A stretch of DNA of 64,000 nt, from contig CAILEM010000012.1 in assembly GCA_903833215.1 (NCBI GenBank), positions 1 through 64,000 of the forward strand, written 5' to 3'. The translations under genes were made by a program, and so were the position numbers. The first letter of the stretch is position 1. Each line of letters opens with the position of its first letter. This document shows positions 41,687-51,244 of this stretch, one piece after another. The notes under the pieces are model-generated. The model saw only the letters and a list, made by a program, of their open reading frames with translations, was not told the DNA's origin and made no database searches. This stretch comes from an uncultured Armatimonadota bacterium (GTDB lineage Bacteria; Armatimonadota; Fimbriimonadia; Fimbriimonadales; Fimbriimonadaceae).

Positions 41687-43423
41687 ATGGCTAACCTTAC
41701 CGCCGAGGCTTTTGAAGATGGGATCGAACTGCAGATTGGCTTGCTGGAAGCCTTCATTCCGGACAACCTTGCAAGTTGGCAAGCTTATCCATTCCTGCCG
41801 TTAAAGCCCTCTGGCGACGAGGAGATGCGCACGTTTCGGACGATCCTTCTTGAGAATCCGTACCTACGCGTAACGATTCTGCCCGGCCTGGGTGGCCGGA
41901 TCATCAGCATCATCGACAAAAGAAGTGGTCAAGAGATTTTGCGGCGACACCCGATGCTCGAACCCCAGCTCGGCGGCAAGCGCGGCGCTTTCGTCCGCGA
42001 GGGTGTTCAGCTTCTTCTGGACGGCCAGGAGCGTTTGAATTCTCTCGGCAATGTTAGTAGCCAATTTGACCAGCCTGCCGAAGAAGAATCCGAAGCCGCG
42101 GTATGGCTTGCCGAGACCTTCACCGGAACCGGTTTGGCGTTTCATCAGCGCCTCAGCGTGCCACCCGATAGAGCGGAGATTCGCATCGAGGTTCGCGTTT
42201 CGAATCGGTCGCTCCGGTCTGAAATCTACAACGGCGGATTGAGCCTCTACCTTGGGGCGGGCAGCTTTGATGGGTCGGTTTTCTATAGCGATGAGCGTGA
42301 TGCTGGAATCGCCTTCATTTCCGAGGATCAGCTTTTTGAAGGTTCGAGGCTTGCGGATGGCGTCCTTCAGGTATCGCGTTTTTGCTCCCCCAAATTGTTG
42401 GCCCCTCGGCAGACGGACAATTGGAGCGTGACGCTCGTTCCGCTCTCGGGATTGACTGGCTGCGTAGGGGGCTCGCGTGAAGCCGCCGCTGCCATCGTTG
42501 ACCAAACCTTGAAAGTTCAGGTGACCGAGCAGCGGCTTGGACATAAGCTACTTATGCTTACCGAGGATGGCCAAACCCTTGAGGCGGTTGTCGACCTGTA
42601 TCCCGAGCATCTGCTTGAAATCCCCCTTGAAGGGCTTAAACCGATTGAGTTCGTGCTCCGTGATCGCAGCAAAGCGGAGATCCTCCGTGTCGGGGCGTCT
42701 ATGCAATCCTGGGGCCCAACGGGGTCGGGTGCGACTGAGTCGGTGGACGTGCTTGAAATATCTGGACTTTCCACTTCCACATCAGAGGTCGACCTTAAGC
42801 GTGCAACATTCGACATTGGCAAGCGTCACCTTGCCCACACCCTTTTGGGGATGCGGGCTCTTGCCCAACAGCGAAATGCTGATGCAGGCCTTGCCTTTGA
42901 GCATGCACTTGGCTTCAACGCCGATGACCCACTGCTATGGTGGGCCAAAGCTGTTGCCGCTCGGCTTGATGGGCAAGATAACCAAGACGAGCTACTTAAC
43001 GCTCACTTCCTTGCTCCCCTCGAGCCCGCGCTCCGCGCCGAGAGTTTTCTGAGTCAGCCGATCAACACCGACCCCGAGCCCAATCGACTCCTCGTCGCCC
43101 TCGAAGAGAACCCCGAAGAGTTCATCGACGTCGCGTGCCTTCTCATCGAATCCGGCCTCTTCGACCAAGCCGTGCGGTGGATTGACGAAGCGATTCGTCA
43201 CCGCGACCTGCCGATGCTGCGGTACTTGATGGCCTACTGCTTCCTCATCAAAACCCCTCACAACGCCGAGGCCTTCGACCACATGCGAACCGCCGCCAAA
43301 TCCCCCATCGCTCCCCCGTTCCCTTTCCGAGAAGTCGAGAAACAAGCGATCCAACGACTCACCGAAACCTTCCCCACCGACCGAAATCTAGCCACCTTCG
43401 CGAGCTACATAGCCGCTCGGTAA
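41687..43423 (+). CDS. DUF5107 / TPR protein
   Basis: A protein of 578 residues without a signal peptide. The N-terminal 340 residues are a galactose-mutarotase-like beta-sandwich of the DUF5107 type (RTILLENPYLRVTILPGLGG then RIISIIDKRSGQEIL). TPR-like helices follow (LAQQRNADAGLAFEHALGF, LFDQAVRWIDEAIRHRD). DUF5107 proteins often act on sugars or accompany glycosidases, but no catalytic residue can be named here. It appears monocistronic. Repetitive DNA begins directly after the stop codon. Confidence 0.8.
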   Translation: MANLTAEAFEDGIELQIGLLEAFIPDNLASWQAYPFLPLKPSGDEEMRTFRTILLENPYLRVTILPGLGGRIISIIDKRSGQEILRRHPMLEPQLGGKRGAFVREGVQLLLDGQERLNSLGNVSSQFDQPAEEESEAAVWLAETFTGTGLAFHQRLSVPPDRAEIRIEVRVSNRSLRSEIYNGGLSLYLGAGSFDGSVFYSDERDAGIAFISEDQLFEGSRLADGVLQVSRFCSPKLLAPRQTDNWSVTLVPLSGLTGCVGGSREAAAAIVDQTLKVQVTEQRLGHKLLMLTEDGQTLEAVVDLYPEHLLEIPLEGLKPIEFVLRDRSKAEILRVGASMQSWGPTGSGATESVDVLEISGLSTSTSEVDLKRATFDIGKRHLAHTLLGMRALAQQRNADAGLAFEHALGFNADDPLLWWAKAVAARLDGQDNQDELLNAHFLAPLEPALRAESFLSQPINTDPEPNRLLVALEENPEEFIDVACLLIESGLFDQAVRWIDEAIRHRDLPMLRYLMAYCFLIKTPHNAEAFDHMRTAAKSPIAPPFPFREVEKQAIQRLTETFPTDRNLATFASYIAAR

Positions 43424-44035
43424 GCACCAAAGGTGCGCACCAACAATAGCCTAGGGCATCGCCCTAGGAACGGTGAACCGCCATGGACAAGGCGAGACCA
43501 GCCCTTCCGGTTTGCCAAAGGCAATCGTCTACAAAAAGCGAAGGGTTGGGCCGCCGACGGCCCTACCCTGGTATCGCGCCCGCAAACGCCACCTATGCCA
43601 AAGGCATTGCGTCACCGATCGGTGGGAGTAACTTTGGAAATCGTCAACCGGTTTCTTCTCCCTCGCAGGGGCAGAAGGCCAGGATTAGGGGTAAGCCATC
43701 CCAACGGTCCGGACGCAGGCGGGACAAACCAAATCGCCTTGGGTCCTTCGTGCGAACGCTGTAAGTGTTCGGTCCCCAAAGCCCAGTGTTGCGTCACCTG
43801 CCCGTGGATTACGAGTTCACCGGCGACCGACAAAGAACCCAAATAGGAAAATCCCAACCTTTCCCAGACGCAACACCTTCAGCGTTGAAGGAGATGCCGC
43901 CGATGACCCCAGGGTAGCGCCGTCGACGGCCCAACCCTGGGCTTTGAGGACAAAACACCTTCGGCGTTTTGGAAAAGCCAGGTCGTCAGCGGCCTGGGTA
44001 ATTGCAATAAAAGCCGTAACGGACGCTGTCACGAG
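43424..44035. repeat. mosaic of short hairpin repeats, block 1
   Basis: No gene is supported between 43424 and 44146. Recognisable pieces are: a GCACCAAAGGTGC hairpin at the stop codon; CCTAGGGC-ATC-GCCCTAGG at 43450-43468; a GGGTTGGGCCG/CGGCCCTACCC hairpin near 43543-43570; a 140-base unit (43656-43795) repeated at 45434-45574; CCCAGGGT/ACCCTGGG near 43912-43945; and CACCTTCGGCGTTTTGG near 43959, repeated at about 45716. The first piece recurs inverted near 47032-47085. Confidence 0.7.
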
Positions 44036-44146
44036 TCGTTGTTTTAAACATGACTAGTGATGTCATTTACGTACGCCATCACTATTTCTAGAGTGCTGAC
44101 ATGAGATCATTGGCAAATCCCCATTTACGAAGATACGAGGTTCATC

Positions 44147-44773
44147 ATGCCCAATAGACAAGTCCCATTCAAGCACCCGGGGCGCTGTCGACGCGGCATC
44201 ACCCTGATTGAAGTTGTGGTGGTGATCACGATCTCGGCGATCCTACTCGCCATCATGTTTGCCCTTTCCGGACCCATGCGCGAGAAGGCGACAGAGACGG
44301 CATGTATCTCCAATTTGAAGCAACTCTATCAGGCGAATATCTTGTATGCCGAAGCGTCCGACTTGGGCAGTGCTTTCCCAGAACTTCATGGCATGTCTTA
44401 CGTTCACGGGCTCGAAGCGCAGAAGTTGGCGTTCCCGGACCGCAGTATTTTGTTGTGCGCCAGTGTGCCAGAGGTATATCGCCGCAAAGATGCCATCTCT
44501 TATGCGTCCGCTCTTTGGTTTGATCCCAAGAATGAGAGCGGAGACATTTCGTCATCCAGGTCTCATGTGATTGAACGAGAAAAGGAGCAAGGGGCTGCAA
44601 CGACGATTGTGGAATGCACCGCGCACGACGAGTTCTATTACGCGCCTCAGGAGAAGGATGTCGATAACTATGTCGCAAGCCCGTTCAGGGTCTACCTCCA
44701 CGTTGACGGGTCCGTTGTCGCCCACAGATTCCAAACCTTTCGGGACTTTCCCATTACGGGGGCTACGAAGTGA
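44147..44773 (+). CDS. prepilin-type pseudopilin
   Basis: A protein of 208 residues. A basic leader ends in RCRRG, then the prepilin core ITLIEVVVVITISAILLAI with Glu at mature position 5. The globular part has CISNLKQLYQANILYAEASD, VYRRKDAISYASALWF and a late YLHVDGSVVAHRFQT, where the HVDGS resembles the DG motif of the DUF1559-type pseudopilins. The stop overlaps the GTG start of the lipoprotein gene, so the two are coupled. The pair sits between related repeat blocks. Confidence 0.85.
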   Translation: MPNRQVPFKHPGRCRRGITLIEVVVVITISAILLAIMFALSGPMREKATETACISNLKQLYQANILYAEASDLGSAFPELHGMSYVHGLEAQKLAFPDRSILLCASVPEVYRRKDAISYASALWFDPKNESGDISSSRSHVIEREKEQGAATTIVECTAHDEFYYAPQEKDVDNYVASPFRVYLHVDGSVVAHRFQTFRDFPITGATK

Positions 44774-45381
44774 CGACACGGTTCGTTTTGCTTGCGTTGA
44801 GCGCAGCGACGTGTGTTGGTCTCTTCGGGTGCAATCAGGCCCGAAATGAAGCTCGGGAGCGGTTGAATCTACTTACGAAAACGCTCGTCGCGGGCAGGTG
44901 GAAGGATCTAGGCCCGTTCATTGCCCCCGCAGATTCTGAGGGATCGGCGATGAACCCTTACGAACTTGCCCAGTTCCTACAAGAGTACGCCGATTGCGAA
45001 TCTCGCCACGTAACTCTCCATCCCTACTTCCCAGGCCACATCTCTTCGGCAGATCAGGATTCGCCATCGAAGGTCTCCGTTTATGTTCGCGCTGACGGTC
45101 CGGGTCTTCCTTCCATCACCGTAGCTCTTGTCGCACGCCACGCGGGCGGTGGAGTGTGGCTCATTCGGGAACGAGACATAGAAGGAGCTTTTCTTGGCGT
45201 GCTTCACCCTGATTTCAACGAGCGGTACAGATGTATGAGGGTCGCATTGTTGAAGACTCATCTCCCCCGCTACGGAACCCGCGGCCACTACACCACCCCC
45301 GATAGGATCGAAGCATTCTTAGATCACAAACTAGAAAGAACCCGCCTCTACTCCGCCGACCCCGACGCCAATCCAATCTAG
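44770..45381 (+). CDS. lipoprotein coupled to pseudopilin gene
   Basis: A protein of 203 residues starting at GTG (GTGA overlap with the previous stop). The signal has the lipobox LFGC, so it should be lipid-anchored. The mature part starts with a long helix (NEARERLNLLTKTLVAGRW), then an alpha/beta domain reminiscent of NTF2-like folds (VSVYVRADGPGLPSITVALV). No precise family. The coupling suggests a role with the pseudopilin, for instance in assembly or surface display, an inference from position only. Confidence 0.65.
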   Translation: MTTRFVLLALSAATCVGLFGCNQARNEARERLNLLTKTLVAGRWKDLGPFIAPADSEGSAMNPYELAQFLQEYADCESRHVTLHPYFPGHISSADQDSPSKVSVYVRADGPGLPSITVALVARHAGGGVWLIRERDIEGAFLGVLHPDFNERYRCMRVALLKTHLPRYGTRGHYTTPDRIEAFLDHKLERTRLYSADPDANPI

Positions 45382-45790
45382 TTTAGGTCCCTACCATCTC
45401 GGCTAGGAACATCGAAGACGTGGTACAGGTCCCTTCTCCCCTCGCAGGGGGACAAGGCCAGGATGAGGGGTAAGCCATCCCAACGGTCCCGACGCAGGCG
45501 CGACAAACCAAATCGCCTTGGGTCCTTCGTTCGAACGCTGTAAGTGTTCGGTCCCCAAAGCCCAGTGTTGCGTCGCAAAGCGAGGCTACGCTGGGATGGC
45601 AGACCACGATCCTATCAACGCTGAAAGTGTTGCGTCACCGGCCGGTGGAGTACGCACAAATTGGAGTCCCTTGTTGAACCAAGTGCAGCCGGTCCCAACC
45701 GTTCCCAGACGCAACACCTTCGGCGTTTTGGGAAAGCCAGGTCGCCCTCGTCATAGCCAATTGCATGAAATCCCTCAAAAAGGCACTTAG
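45382..45790. repeat. mosaic of short hairpin repeats, block 2
   Basis: Contains 45434-45574, about 93% like 43656-43795 by eye; GTTCCCAGACGCAACACCTT near 45700 (also at about 43865); and CACCTTCGGCGTTTTGGGAAAG near 45716. These share order with block 1, but the stretches between differ. No gene is supported in 45382-46015. Confidence 0.65.
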
Positions 45791-46015
45791 CCATTCGATC
45801 ATGAACAGTCCTGTCGCGCATCTAGGTCCAGAGTCAGTATCCAATTCCAGGTTGGAAATTCGTTGACGTTACGAACATAGATAACCATGACACACGAGGC
45901 ATTCGGGTTGATGGTCGCGTCGATTTGCTGCGAGGGTATAAGGGGTGGGATGGGTATTTGCCAAGAACATGCCTGCATTCCTGACCGGGCGTTTGGAGGC
46001 TCTACCTAACTCGCT

Positions 46016-46717
46016 ATGTTCGAATACTACTGGTTTGTCGTTGATTGTGCTGACCCTTCAGATGAAGGGTTACCTTCCACGCGGCACAAGCGGGCAGTTT
46101 TCTCCTCTCTCGAACGTACGGTTATTCATTCGAGAGAAGGTGTCTTCGCTGCCCTCTTTCCGACGGATGGCGAACCACCTGAGGAGCAAGAACGGTTGCT
46201 CAACTTCTTCGACTCCCTTGCGGGCGGACGAAAGTGGATTTGTGCGGAGATGCTGTATGGCACCTCGGCGAACTCTCCTCAATATCGGAAACTACTGGGT
46301 AATACGGTCGTCGCTCGTGAGACGCCTAGAGCATGGGACAGTACCGTTGTTCAATGGACCCGAGAGCCTGGGACTGCCCTTTATCATTGGTATCCGTTTC
46401 TAGGGCACGAGTCGACTTGGCTGGCGGCTTTGCCCTTTCCAGTGAACCAAGCGGACAGCATGGGAACCGAAGGTCAACCAGATCTTCTGGCGGCGGTTCA
46501 AGCTTTGGAATCGGAGACTCCCGCCTATTTCGACTCGTTCGAGCTAACGGCGCAAGCGGTTGGTACGAAGTCAGCAGAATTCCTGTGCCTGACCGGCAGT
46601 GCCGAAGCGATAGGTCGGTGCATTGATGCAGGATCCGTCGCCTTCGGTGAGCAGCAGGTGTTCGAGTGTGACTGGGCGTCGGTCATGCAGGTTTTTGACG
46701 GCGCATGGCCTTTCTAG
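46016..46717 (+). CDS. orphan hypothetical protein
   Basis: A protein of 233 residues, soluble, with no signal peptide or helix. Acidic overall, rich in Trp and Phe (KWICAEMLYG, TALYHWYPFLGHESTWLAAL, FECDWASVMQVFDGAWPF). I know no motif. A GGAGG lies about 20 bases before the ATG, too far for a strong site, so a slightly different start is possible. It is surrounded on both sides by repetitive intergenic DNA and has no functional neighbours. 46718-47305 has no supported gene. Confidence 0.55.
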   Translation: MFEYYWFVVDCADPSDEGLPSTRHKRAVFSSLERTVIHSREGVFAALFPTDGEPPEEQERLLNFFDSLAGGRKWICAEMLYGTSANSPQYRKLLGNTVVARETPRAWDSTVVQWTREPGTALYHWYPFLGHESTWLAALPFPVNQADSMGTEGQPDLLAAVQALESETPAYFDSFELTAQAVGTKSAEFLCLTGSAEAIGRCIDAGSVAFGEQQVFECDWASVMQVFDGAWPF

Positions 46718-47031
46718 ATGCGCAGGTTAGCGGTCTGTTCTTTCCGAATGACACAGGAACCTCCCAACGTCGCCCTTTCTTTCCATAACATTGAAGAAGA
46801 GGGTAGGGTGAGGATGATTTTCGTCCAAAAAAACGGACGGTCCAGACGGGTTCGAAGGGCGTTTCGTTAAGAGTCAACGTTGGCTGCCTTAACCAAGGTT
46901 CCAGCGTTTTCCGGCATTGAGCGGTCCCCGACGGGTTAGTGTAGCGGACTTGCGGCGAAGGACGCGGGTCGATGGGTGATACCCACCGACAAGATGGGGT
47001 GCGCTTACAGCGCTCTTGGGTTTGGTGGTTG

Positions 47032-47433
47032 CCGTTACCAGGGCGATGCCCTTCGCTACTATGGGGCGCACCCTTGGTGCTCTCGGATGGATACGCAGAT
47101 CGTTTTGATCACCCAGACTCAGCCAGCCGCATTGTTCTGGAAAGGGGGAGACAGCACCCGGGCGGTGTAAGTGTCCTTTCCAGACATCGAAGAGAACAAC
47201 GAAGAAATGGAACCGAGAGCCATTCGGAGGGGGAAATCAGACAAAACTGTGATCAAAGGGGCGCGATGGATAAGTCATTTTCCTGCGAGGGCTGGTCGAT
47301 TTTTAGCCTCCAGGCTCCGCTATCGCTTCGGCTGGAGGCATCACCGGTCGAGGTATCTGATCGGTTTTCCTACCTAAGCAGGTGGTTGGAAGAGCCTCCC
47401 GGCTCCACATCGTTCCGGCTGGAGGCATCATCG
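47032..47433. repeat. dispersed repeats 3' of thrC
   Basis: At about 47032-47085 a unit CCAGGGCGATGCCCTT, then GGGGCGCACC and CTTGGTGC, is the inverse of the one at 43424-43475. At 47306-47339 and 47394-47426 are two REP-like hairpins (GCCTCC.../CTGGAGGC), one followed by ATCACCG, the other by ATCATCG, in the same relation to thrC as the first three copies to glgB. Confidence 0.65.
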
Positions 47434-47462
47434 GGCGAGATGACTGAGCGCACGCCTTCACG

Positions 47463-48602
47463 CTACACAAACGCTTCCAAGTACTTCAAGCCCGACCCGG
47501 TGTTGAACAGGACGACGGTGTCGGTCGACGAGAGGAAGCCGGAGTCGCGGAGTTTTTGGGCGGCGGCTAGGGTGGCGCCGCCTTCGGGGGCCGCGAAGAC
47601 GCCGGTGGCGGAAGAGAGTTCGCGAGTGGCGGCGACCATCTCGGCGTCGGTGACAGTAATCGCGGTGCCTCCGGACGCGCGGATGAGGTCGAGCATGATG
47701 AAGTCGGCGATCGCCTTGGGCACGCGTAGACCCGACGCGGAGGTGTGCGCGTTCGGGAACTCATCGGCGAAGCGTTCGCCTTTGGCAAAGGCATTCGCGA
47801 TCGGTGCGCAACCCTCGGCTTGCACGCTTATCATCTTAGGGCGGTCGGACCCGATCCATCCCATGCGCTCCATCTCGTCGAACGCTTTCCACATCCCAAC
47901 GAGCCCGGTGCCACCCCCGGTTGGGTACACGATGGCGTCGGGCAGTCGCCACTGCATCTGCTCGGCCAACTCATAGCCCATCGTCTTTTTACCTTCCGCA
48001 CGATACGGTTCCTTCAACGTGCTGAGGTCGAAGATAGGTGGATTGCTCGGATGGCTGTCGATGAATTTTCTAACTTCAAGTCCACAAACATTAATCAATC
48101 CATCGATGAGGTTGACGTGAGCTCCGAGGTAGTCGCACTCGACGATGAACGCTTTTGGCGTGTCACGGGGCATGAACACATGCGCCTCTAGACTAGCTTT
48201 GGCCGAGTACGCTGCCATGGCTCCGGCCGCATTTCCTGCGCTCGGTGCCGCCACGACTTTGACTCCCAAGTGCTTCGCCATCGACACAGCAGCACTCATG
48301 CCTCGCGCCTTAAAACTCGCGGTTGGGTTCACGCCCTCGTCTTTGACGTACCAGCGCTCGCCAAGACGTGGGGCGTGGTGAAGGGGAGTGAAACCTTCTC
48401 CGAGCGAGATGGCCTCGCATGGGGGCAAAACTTCGCGATAGCGCCACATGGTGGGCTCGCGGTCGGCAAGGGCTTTGCGGTCAAGGGTACTCGGCGACAG
48501 ATCGTATTGCGCGAGCAACGGCTTTCCGCAGGTACAGGTGTTGATCACCTGGTTCCAGTCGTAAGTCTTTCCGCAAAGTGAGCAAGCCAGATGTGTGAGC
48601 AC
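47463..48602 (-). CDS. thrC: threonine synthase
   Basis: A PLP enzyme that converts O-phosphohomoserine to threonine; 379 residues. The N-terminal zinc-ribbon-like part has CSLC and CTCG. The PLP lysine is in NPTASFKARGMS. SAGNAAGAMAAY and PTGGGTGLVGMWKAF are the cofactor loops, and PEGGATLAAAQKL lies near the end. It matches the class with a zinc ribbon found in many non-enteric bacteria and archaea. It is the last gene of a minus-strand row, nine bases after the DUF1611 gene, so those three genes are likely co-transcribed. Confidence 0.95.
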   Translation of the reverse strand: MLTHLACSLCGKTYDWNQVINTCTCGKPLLAQYDLSPSTLDRKALADREPTMWRYREVLPPCEAISLGEGFTPLHHAPRLGERWYVKDEGVNPTASFKARGMSAAVSMAKHLGVKVVAAPSAGNAAGAMAAYSAKASLEAHVFMPRDTPKAFIVECDYLGAHVNLIDGLINVCGLEVRKFIDSHPSNPPIFDLSTLKEPYRAEGKKTMGYELAEQMQWRLPDAIVYPTGGGTGLVGMWKAFDEMERMGWIGSDRPKMISVQAEGCAPIANAFAKGERFADEFPNAHTSASGLRVPKAIADFIMLDLIRASGGTAITVTDAEMVAATRELSSATGVFAAPEGGATLAAAQKLRDSGFLSSTDTVVLFNTGSGLKYLEAFV

Positions 48603-48611
48603 ACCAGAAAG

Positions 48612-49646
48612 TTACCCGGCGAGAAGGCCGTCGACCAGCCGATCGGGGCCATGGCGAACGGGGTCCACGCAAGGAAGACCTAATTCCTGTTCAATTTCTT
48701 CGCAGGCATCTAGTGCTAGTTGATCGCTGGGTAGATGCGAAGTGTTCAACGCGACACCTACCGTTGTCGGATGGGGAAACAGACCGCAGCAGGTGGCAAG
48801 GTCTTCGTACAACCGAATGTAGTCTCCAAGGGGAGCAAGAGGCACATGCGGCATTGTCGTCAGATGGGCTTGACCCGCGCGATGACAGAGCACGAAGTGG
48901 GTTGGCATCGATCCGCGTAGCAGGGGCATTGTTGCCGTGCTTGCCGGATGCCCCAGCGCACCCTGACCTTCTACAATTACAAGCTCTGCGGTTCGATAGC
49001 GCAGAACCTCGCGCTCCACCGCTCCCGCCGAAAAATCCACTCGGATCGCATCGAGGGGGATCCCGGCACCGGTGATGGTGATGCCAATCTGACCGGTCGC
49101 GACAAACTCCGCTTGCACTCCACGTTCGCGGGCGACACGATAGATTTCGAGTCCGGCCGTCATCTTGCCAACCGCCATATCGGTCCCGATCAACAGAGCG
49201 CGGCGATTTTGCAGGTTAGCGGCCGCTCCACTTCCTGGGGCCAAACCTTCGGGTTCCATTCGGATATCCCAGATCCACTGGCCAGCGGGCACGTTCTTGT
49301 ATCGAGGACCGACGAGATCGTGAAGCCCGTTGATGATGCTCATTCCCAGTTCAACGGCTCGGTCAATGACGGGATACCATGCGGCAGGAATGAGGCCGCC
49401 AGGAGGAGCGATTCCGAGGACTAGGACCTGAGCGCCAAGTGCCAAAGCCTGTTCGACTGAGGCAACGATTGGGCACGAGCGCGGCATTCCTGCCTCCTCG
49501 CGCATGTCTTTGCCCGCCGTCTGACTGTCGATCACGCAGGCAATTTCATTGGGCGAGTACCGAATGACGCCAAAACCCATCTTGCCGCCATAGCTGTGGA
49601 CGGCCCCTTCCATATAGATAGCGAGCTTTTGGTCTCGCCTAAGCAT
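48612..49646 (-). CDS. dgcN: DUF1611 protein, DgcN-like acyltransferase candidate
   Basis: A protein of 344 residues with a P-loop-like fold. The N-terminal domain contains ACVIDSQTAGKDM and LVLGIAPPGGLIP. The P-loop region reads ALLIGTDMAVGKMTAGLEI, and VIVEGQGALGHPAS is another family block. DUF1611 includes DgcN, reported to acylate D-glutamate, with the enolase-superfamily DgcA then racemising the product. The next gene encodes exactly such a partner and overlaps it by eight bases. The DgcN name is therefore by family and context; residue-level proof is not possible here. Confidence 0.8.
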   Translation of the reverse strand: MLRRDQKLAIYMEGAVHSYGGKMGFGVIRYSPNEIACVIDSQTAGKDMREEAGMPRSCPIVASVEQALALGAQVLVLGIAPPGGLIPAAWYPVIDRAVELGMSIINGLHDLVGPRYKNVPAGQWIWDIRMEPEGLAPGSGAAANLQNRRALLIGTDMAVGKMTAGLEIYRVARERGVQAEFVATGQIGITITGAGIPLDAIRVDFSAGAVEREVLRYRTAELVIVEGQGALGHPASTATMPLLRGSMPTHFVLCHRAGQAHLTTMPHVPLAPLGDYIRLYEDLATCCGLFPHPTTVGVALNTSHLPSDQLALDACEEIEQELGLPCVDPVRHGPDRLVDGLLAG

Positions 49647-50673
49647 TCAGGACAGCTCCGTGTCCTGGGTTGTCAGTGGGAACGATCACGCCATTGACAA
49701 TCGGGGCGCCGGAAGCTGGATCTGGACTGAGGTTCAGGTGGCTGTCGAGATCGATGTAGTCAAACAGGCCACCAATGGCGGCTCCAGCCGCGATCGCAAT
49801 ACTGGTCTCGCTCATGCAACCAATCATCGTCTGTAGGCCACAAGCTCTCGCCGTTGCCGCAATGCGGATGGCTTCGGTAATTCCGCCGCACTTCATCAGC
49901 TTGAGATTGATTCCATCCGCTCTGTCCGCAACCGTAAGCACGTCGGGGGCAAATCGGATCGTCTCATCGATGAAGATGGGGAGGGGCCGGTTGGTAAAAA
50001 TGTCCGGGAGTCCGTCTTCTTGCCCCTCGGCAAGCGGTTGCTCAACGTAGTCGACACCCTGATCGGCGAGCCATGCGCACATCGAGATCGCCTCTGAGAC
50101 GGTCCATCCCCCGTTGGCATCGACGCGGAGATTGGCTCCAAACGGCTTTGCAGCAGAGGCAGCAGCAAGGAAGTGCTCCTTATCGTGATCACGACCCTCA
50201 GGAGAGCCAAGCTTGATCTTGAGGCATTTGGCACCGGTGGAGCTAAGAATGGCGGGCACACGCTCTTTGGTGACTTCGGGAGGGTTGATGCCGATCGTGA
50301 CGCTGGTCGGATGCTCCGACTTAGGCAAGCCCAGCATCTTGTACAGCGGCATATTTGCCTTTTTGGCGAGCAGATCCCACAGGGCGATATCCAACGCCGC
50401 CATGGCGGGAGGGTCAATGTACGCCCGGCGCATTCGGATGTAGTTTTCGTAGGGATTCGCGGAGATATCTTCGGTGGCAAACGCTTCGAGTTGCTCTTGG
50501 CCACGTTCTGCGGTCCATGCCGAGCCGGTCGCCGGCGACAGCTCGCCGATGCCGGTATGCGTCCCATCTGTCACGGAAACAAAGAGGTTTTCCGACGACG
50601 TCATCACCCCGCGACTGATCATCAACGGGTAGAGCTTCTGAATCTGCAGGGTTTGAAAAGAGACGCGAATCAC
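49639..50673 (-). CDS. dgcA: enolase-superfamily epimerase/racemase, DgcA-like
   Basis: A protein of 344 residues of the muconate-lactonising subgroup. The KxK base motif is CLKIKLGS (K152, K154). The metal ligands are D185 (LRVDANGGW), E211 (VEQPL) and D236 (FIDETI). The opposite base lies in NLKLMKCGG. L-Ala-D/L-Glu epimerases share these positions, so dipeptide epimerisation in murein recycling is a real alternative to N-acyl-D-glutamate racemisation. The overlap with a DUF1611 gene tips the balance toward the latter. Confidence 0.82.
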   Translation of the reverse strand: MIRVSFQTLQIQKLYPLMISRGVMTSSENLFVSVTDGTHTGIGELSPATGSAWTAERGQEQLEAFATEDISANPYENYIRMRRAYIDPPAMAALDIALWDLLAKKANMPLYKMLGLPKSEHPTSVTIGINPPEVTKERVPAILSSTGAKCLKIKLGSPEGRDHDKEHFLAAASAAKPFGANLRVDANGGWTVSEAISMCAWLADQGVDYVEQPLAEGQEDGLPDIFTNRPLPIFIDETIRFAPDVLTVADRADGINLKLMKCGGITEAIRIAATARACGLQTMIGCMSETSIAIAAGAAIGGLFDYIDLDSHLNLSPDPASGAPIVNGVIVPTDNPGHGAVLNA

Positions 50674-50716
50674 GCAAGAAGACTACCCCGCCAACCTATG
50701 ACGGGGTAGTAGCGAT

Positions 50717-51244
50717 CTACAGGTGACAGGAGCGCTTGCCGCGCTTTTCCAGGTACTGCTGGTGATAGTCCTCAGCGATATAGAAAGTCTCTGTTGGAAC
50801 GATTTGGGTTGCGATCGGCTTGCGGTGTTTGCCGGATGCCTCAAGCGCTGCCTTGGATGCTTCGGCGGCCGCTTTTTGCTCGGGCGAGTGATAGAAGATT
50901 ACGGTGCGATACTGGTCGCCGAAATCGGGGCCTTGTCGATTGACCTGGGTGGGATCGTGGTTCTCCCAGAACACCTTGAGCAGGTCGTCATACGAAACTT
51001 TGGTAGGGTCGAATTCGACACGAACGACTTCCGCGTGACCGGTGGTGTGCGAGCACACGTCTTCGTAGGTTGGGTTCAGCTTGGTGCCGCCCTCATAGCC
51101 AACCGCAGTGGCGAGGACGCCATGGACCTGACGGAAATCGGCCTCTACGCCCCAAAAGCAACCGGCGCCGAAGGTTGCGAACTCAGATGTTGTTTCACTT
51201 GGCATGGATGGTTCTACGTCTCCTGAGTCCATTTTATCGGACAT
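50717..51244 (-). CDS. msrA: peptide-methionine (S)-S-oxide reductase
   Basis: Repairs oxidised methionine in proteins; about 175 residues from the longest start. The catalytic motif is [13 protein letters not shown], and [12 protein letters not shown] and [10 protein letters not shown] complete the core. The end KRSCHL could supply a resolving cysteine. There is no clear signal peptide, so it is probably cytoplasmic. It overlaps the upstream hydrolase gene by 11 bases. An in-frame ATG five codons in is also possible as a start. Confidence 0.95.
   Translation of the reverse strand: MSDKMDSGDVEPSMPSETTSEFATFGAGCFWGVEADFRQVHGVLATAVGYEGGTKLNPTYEDVCSHTTGHAEVVRVEFDPTKVSYDDLLKVFWENHDPTQVNRQGPDFGDQYRTVIFYHSPEQKAAAEASKAALEASGKHRKPIATQIVPTETFYIAEDYHQQYLEKRGKRSCHL

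Noticed and set aside
43433-43846. 137-codon frame in repeat block 1
   Set aside because: Entirely composed of dispersed repeats also present elsewhere in other phases.
46972-47976. Long open frame of 334 codons on the plus strand
   Set aside because: Runs through dispersed repeats and then antisense to thrC; composition is Ser/Arg-rich antisense text with no domain.
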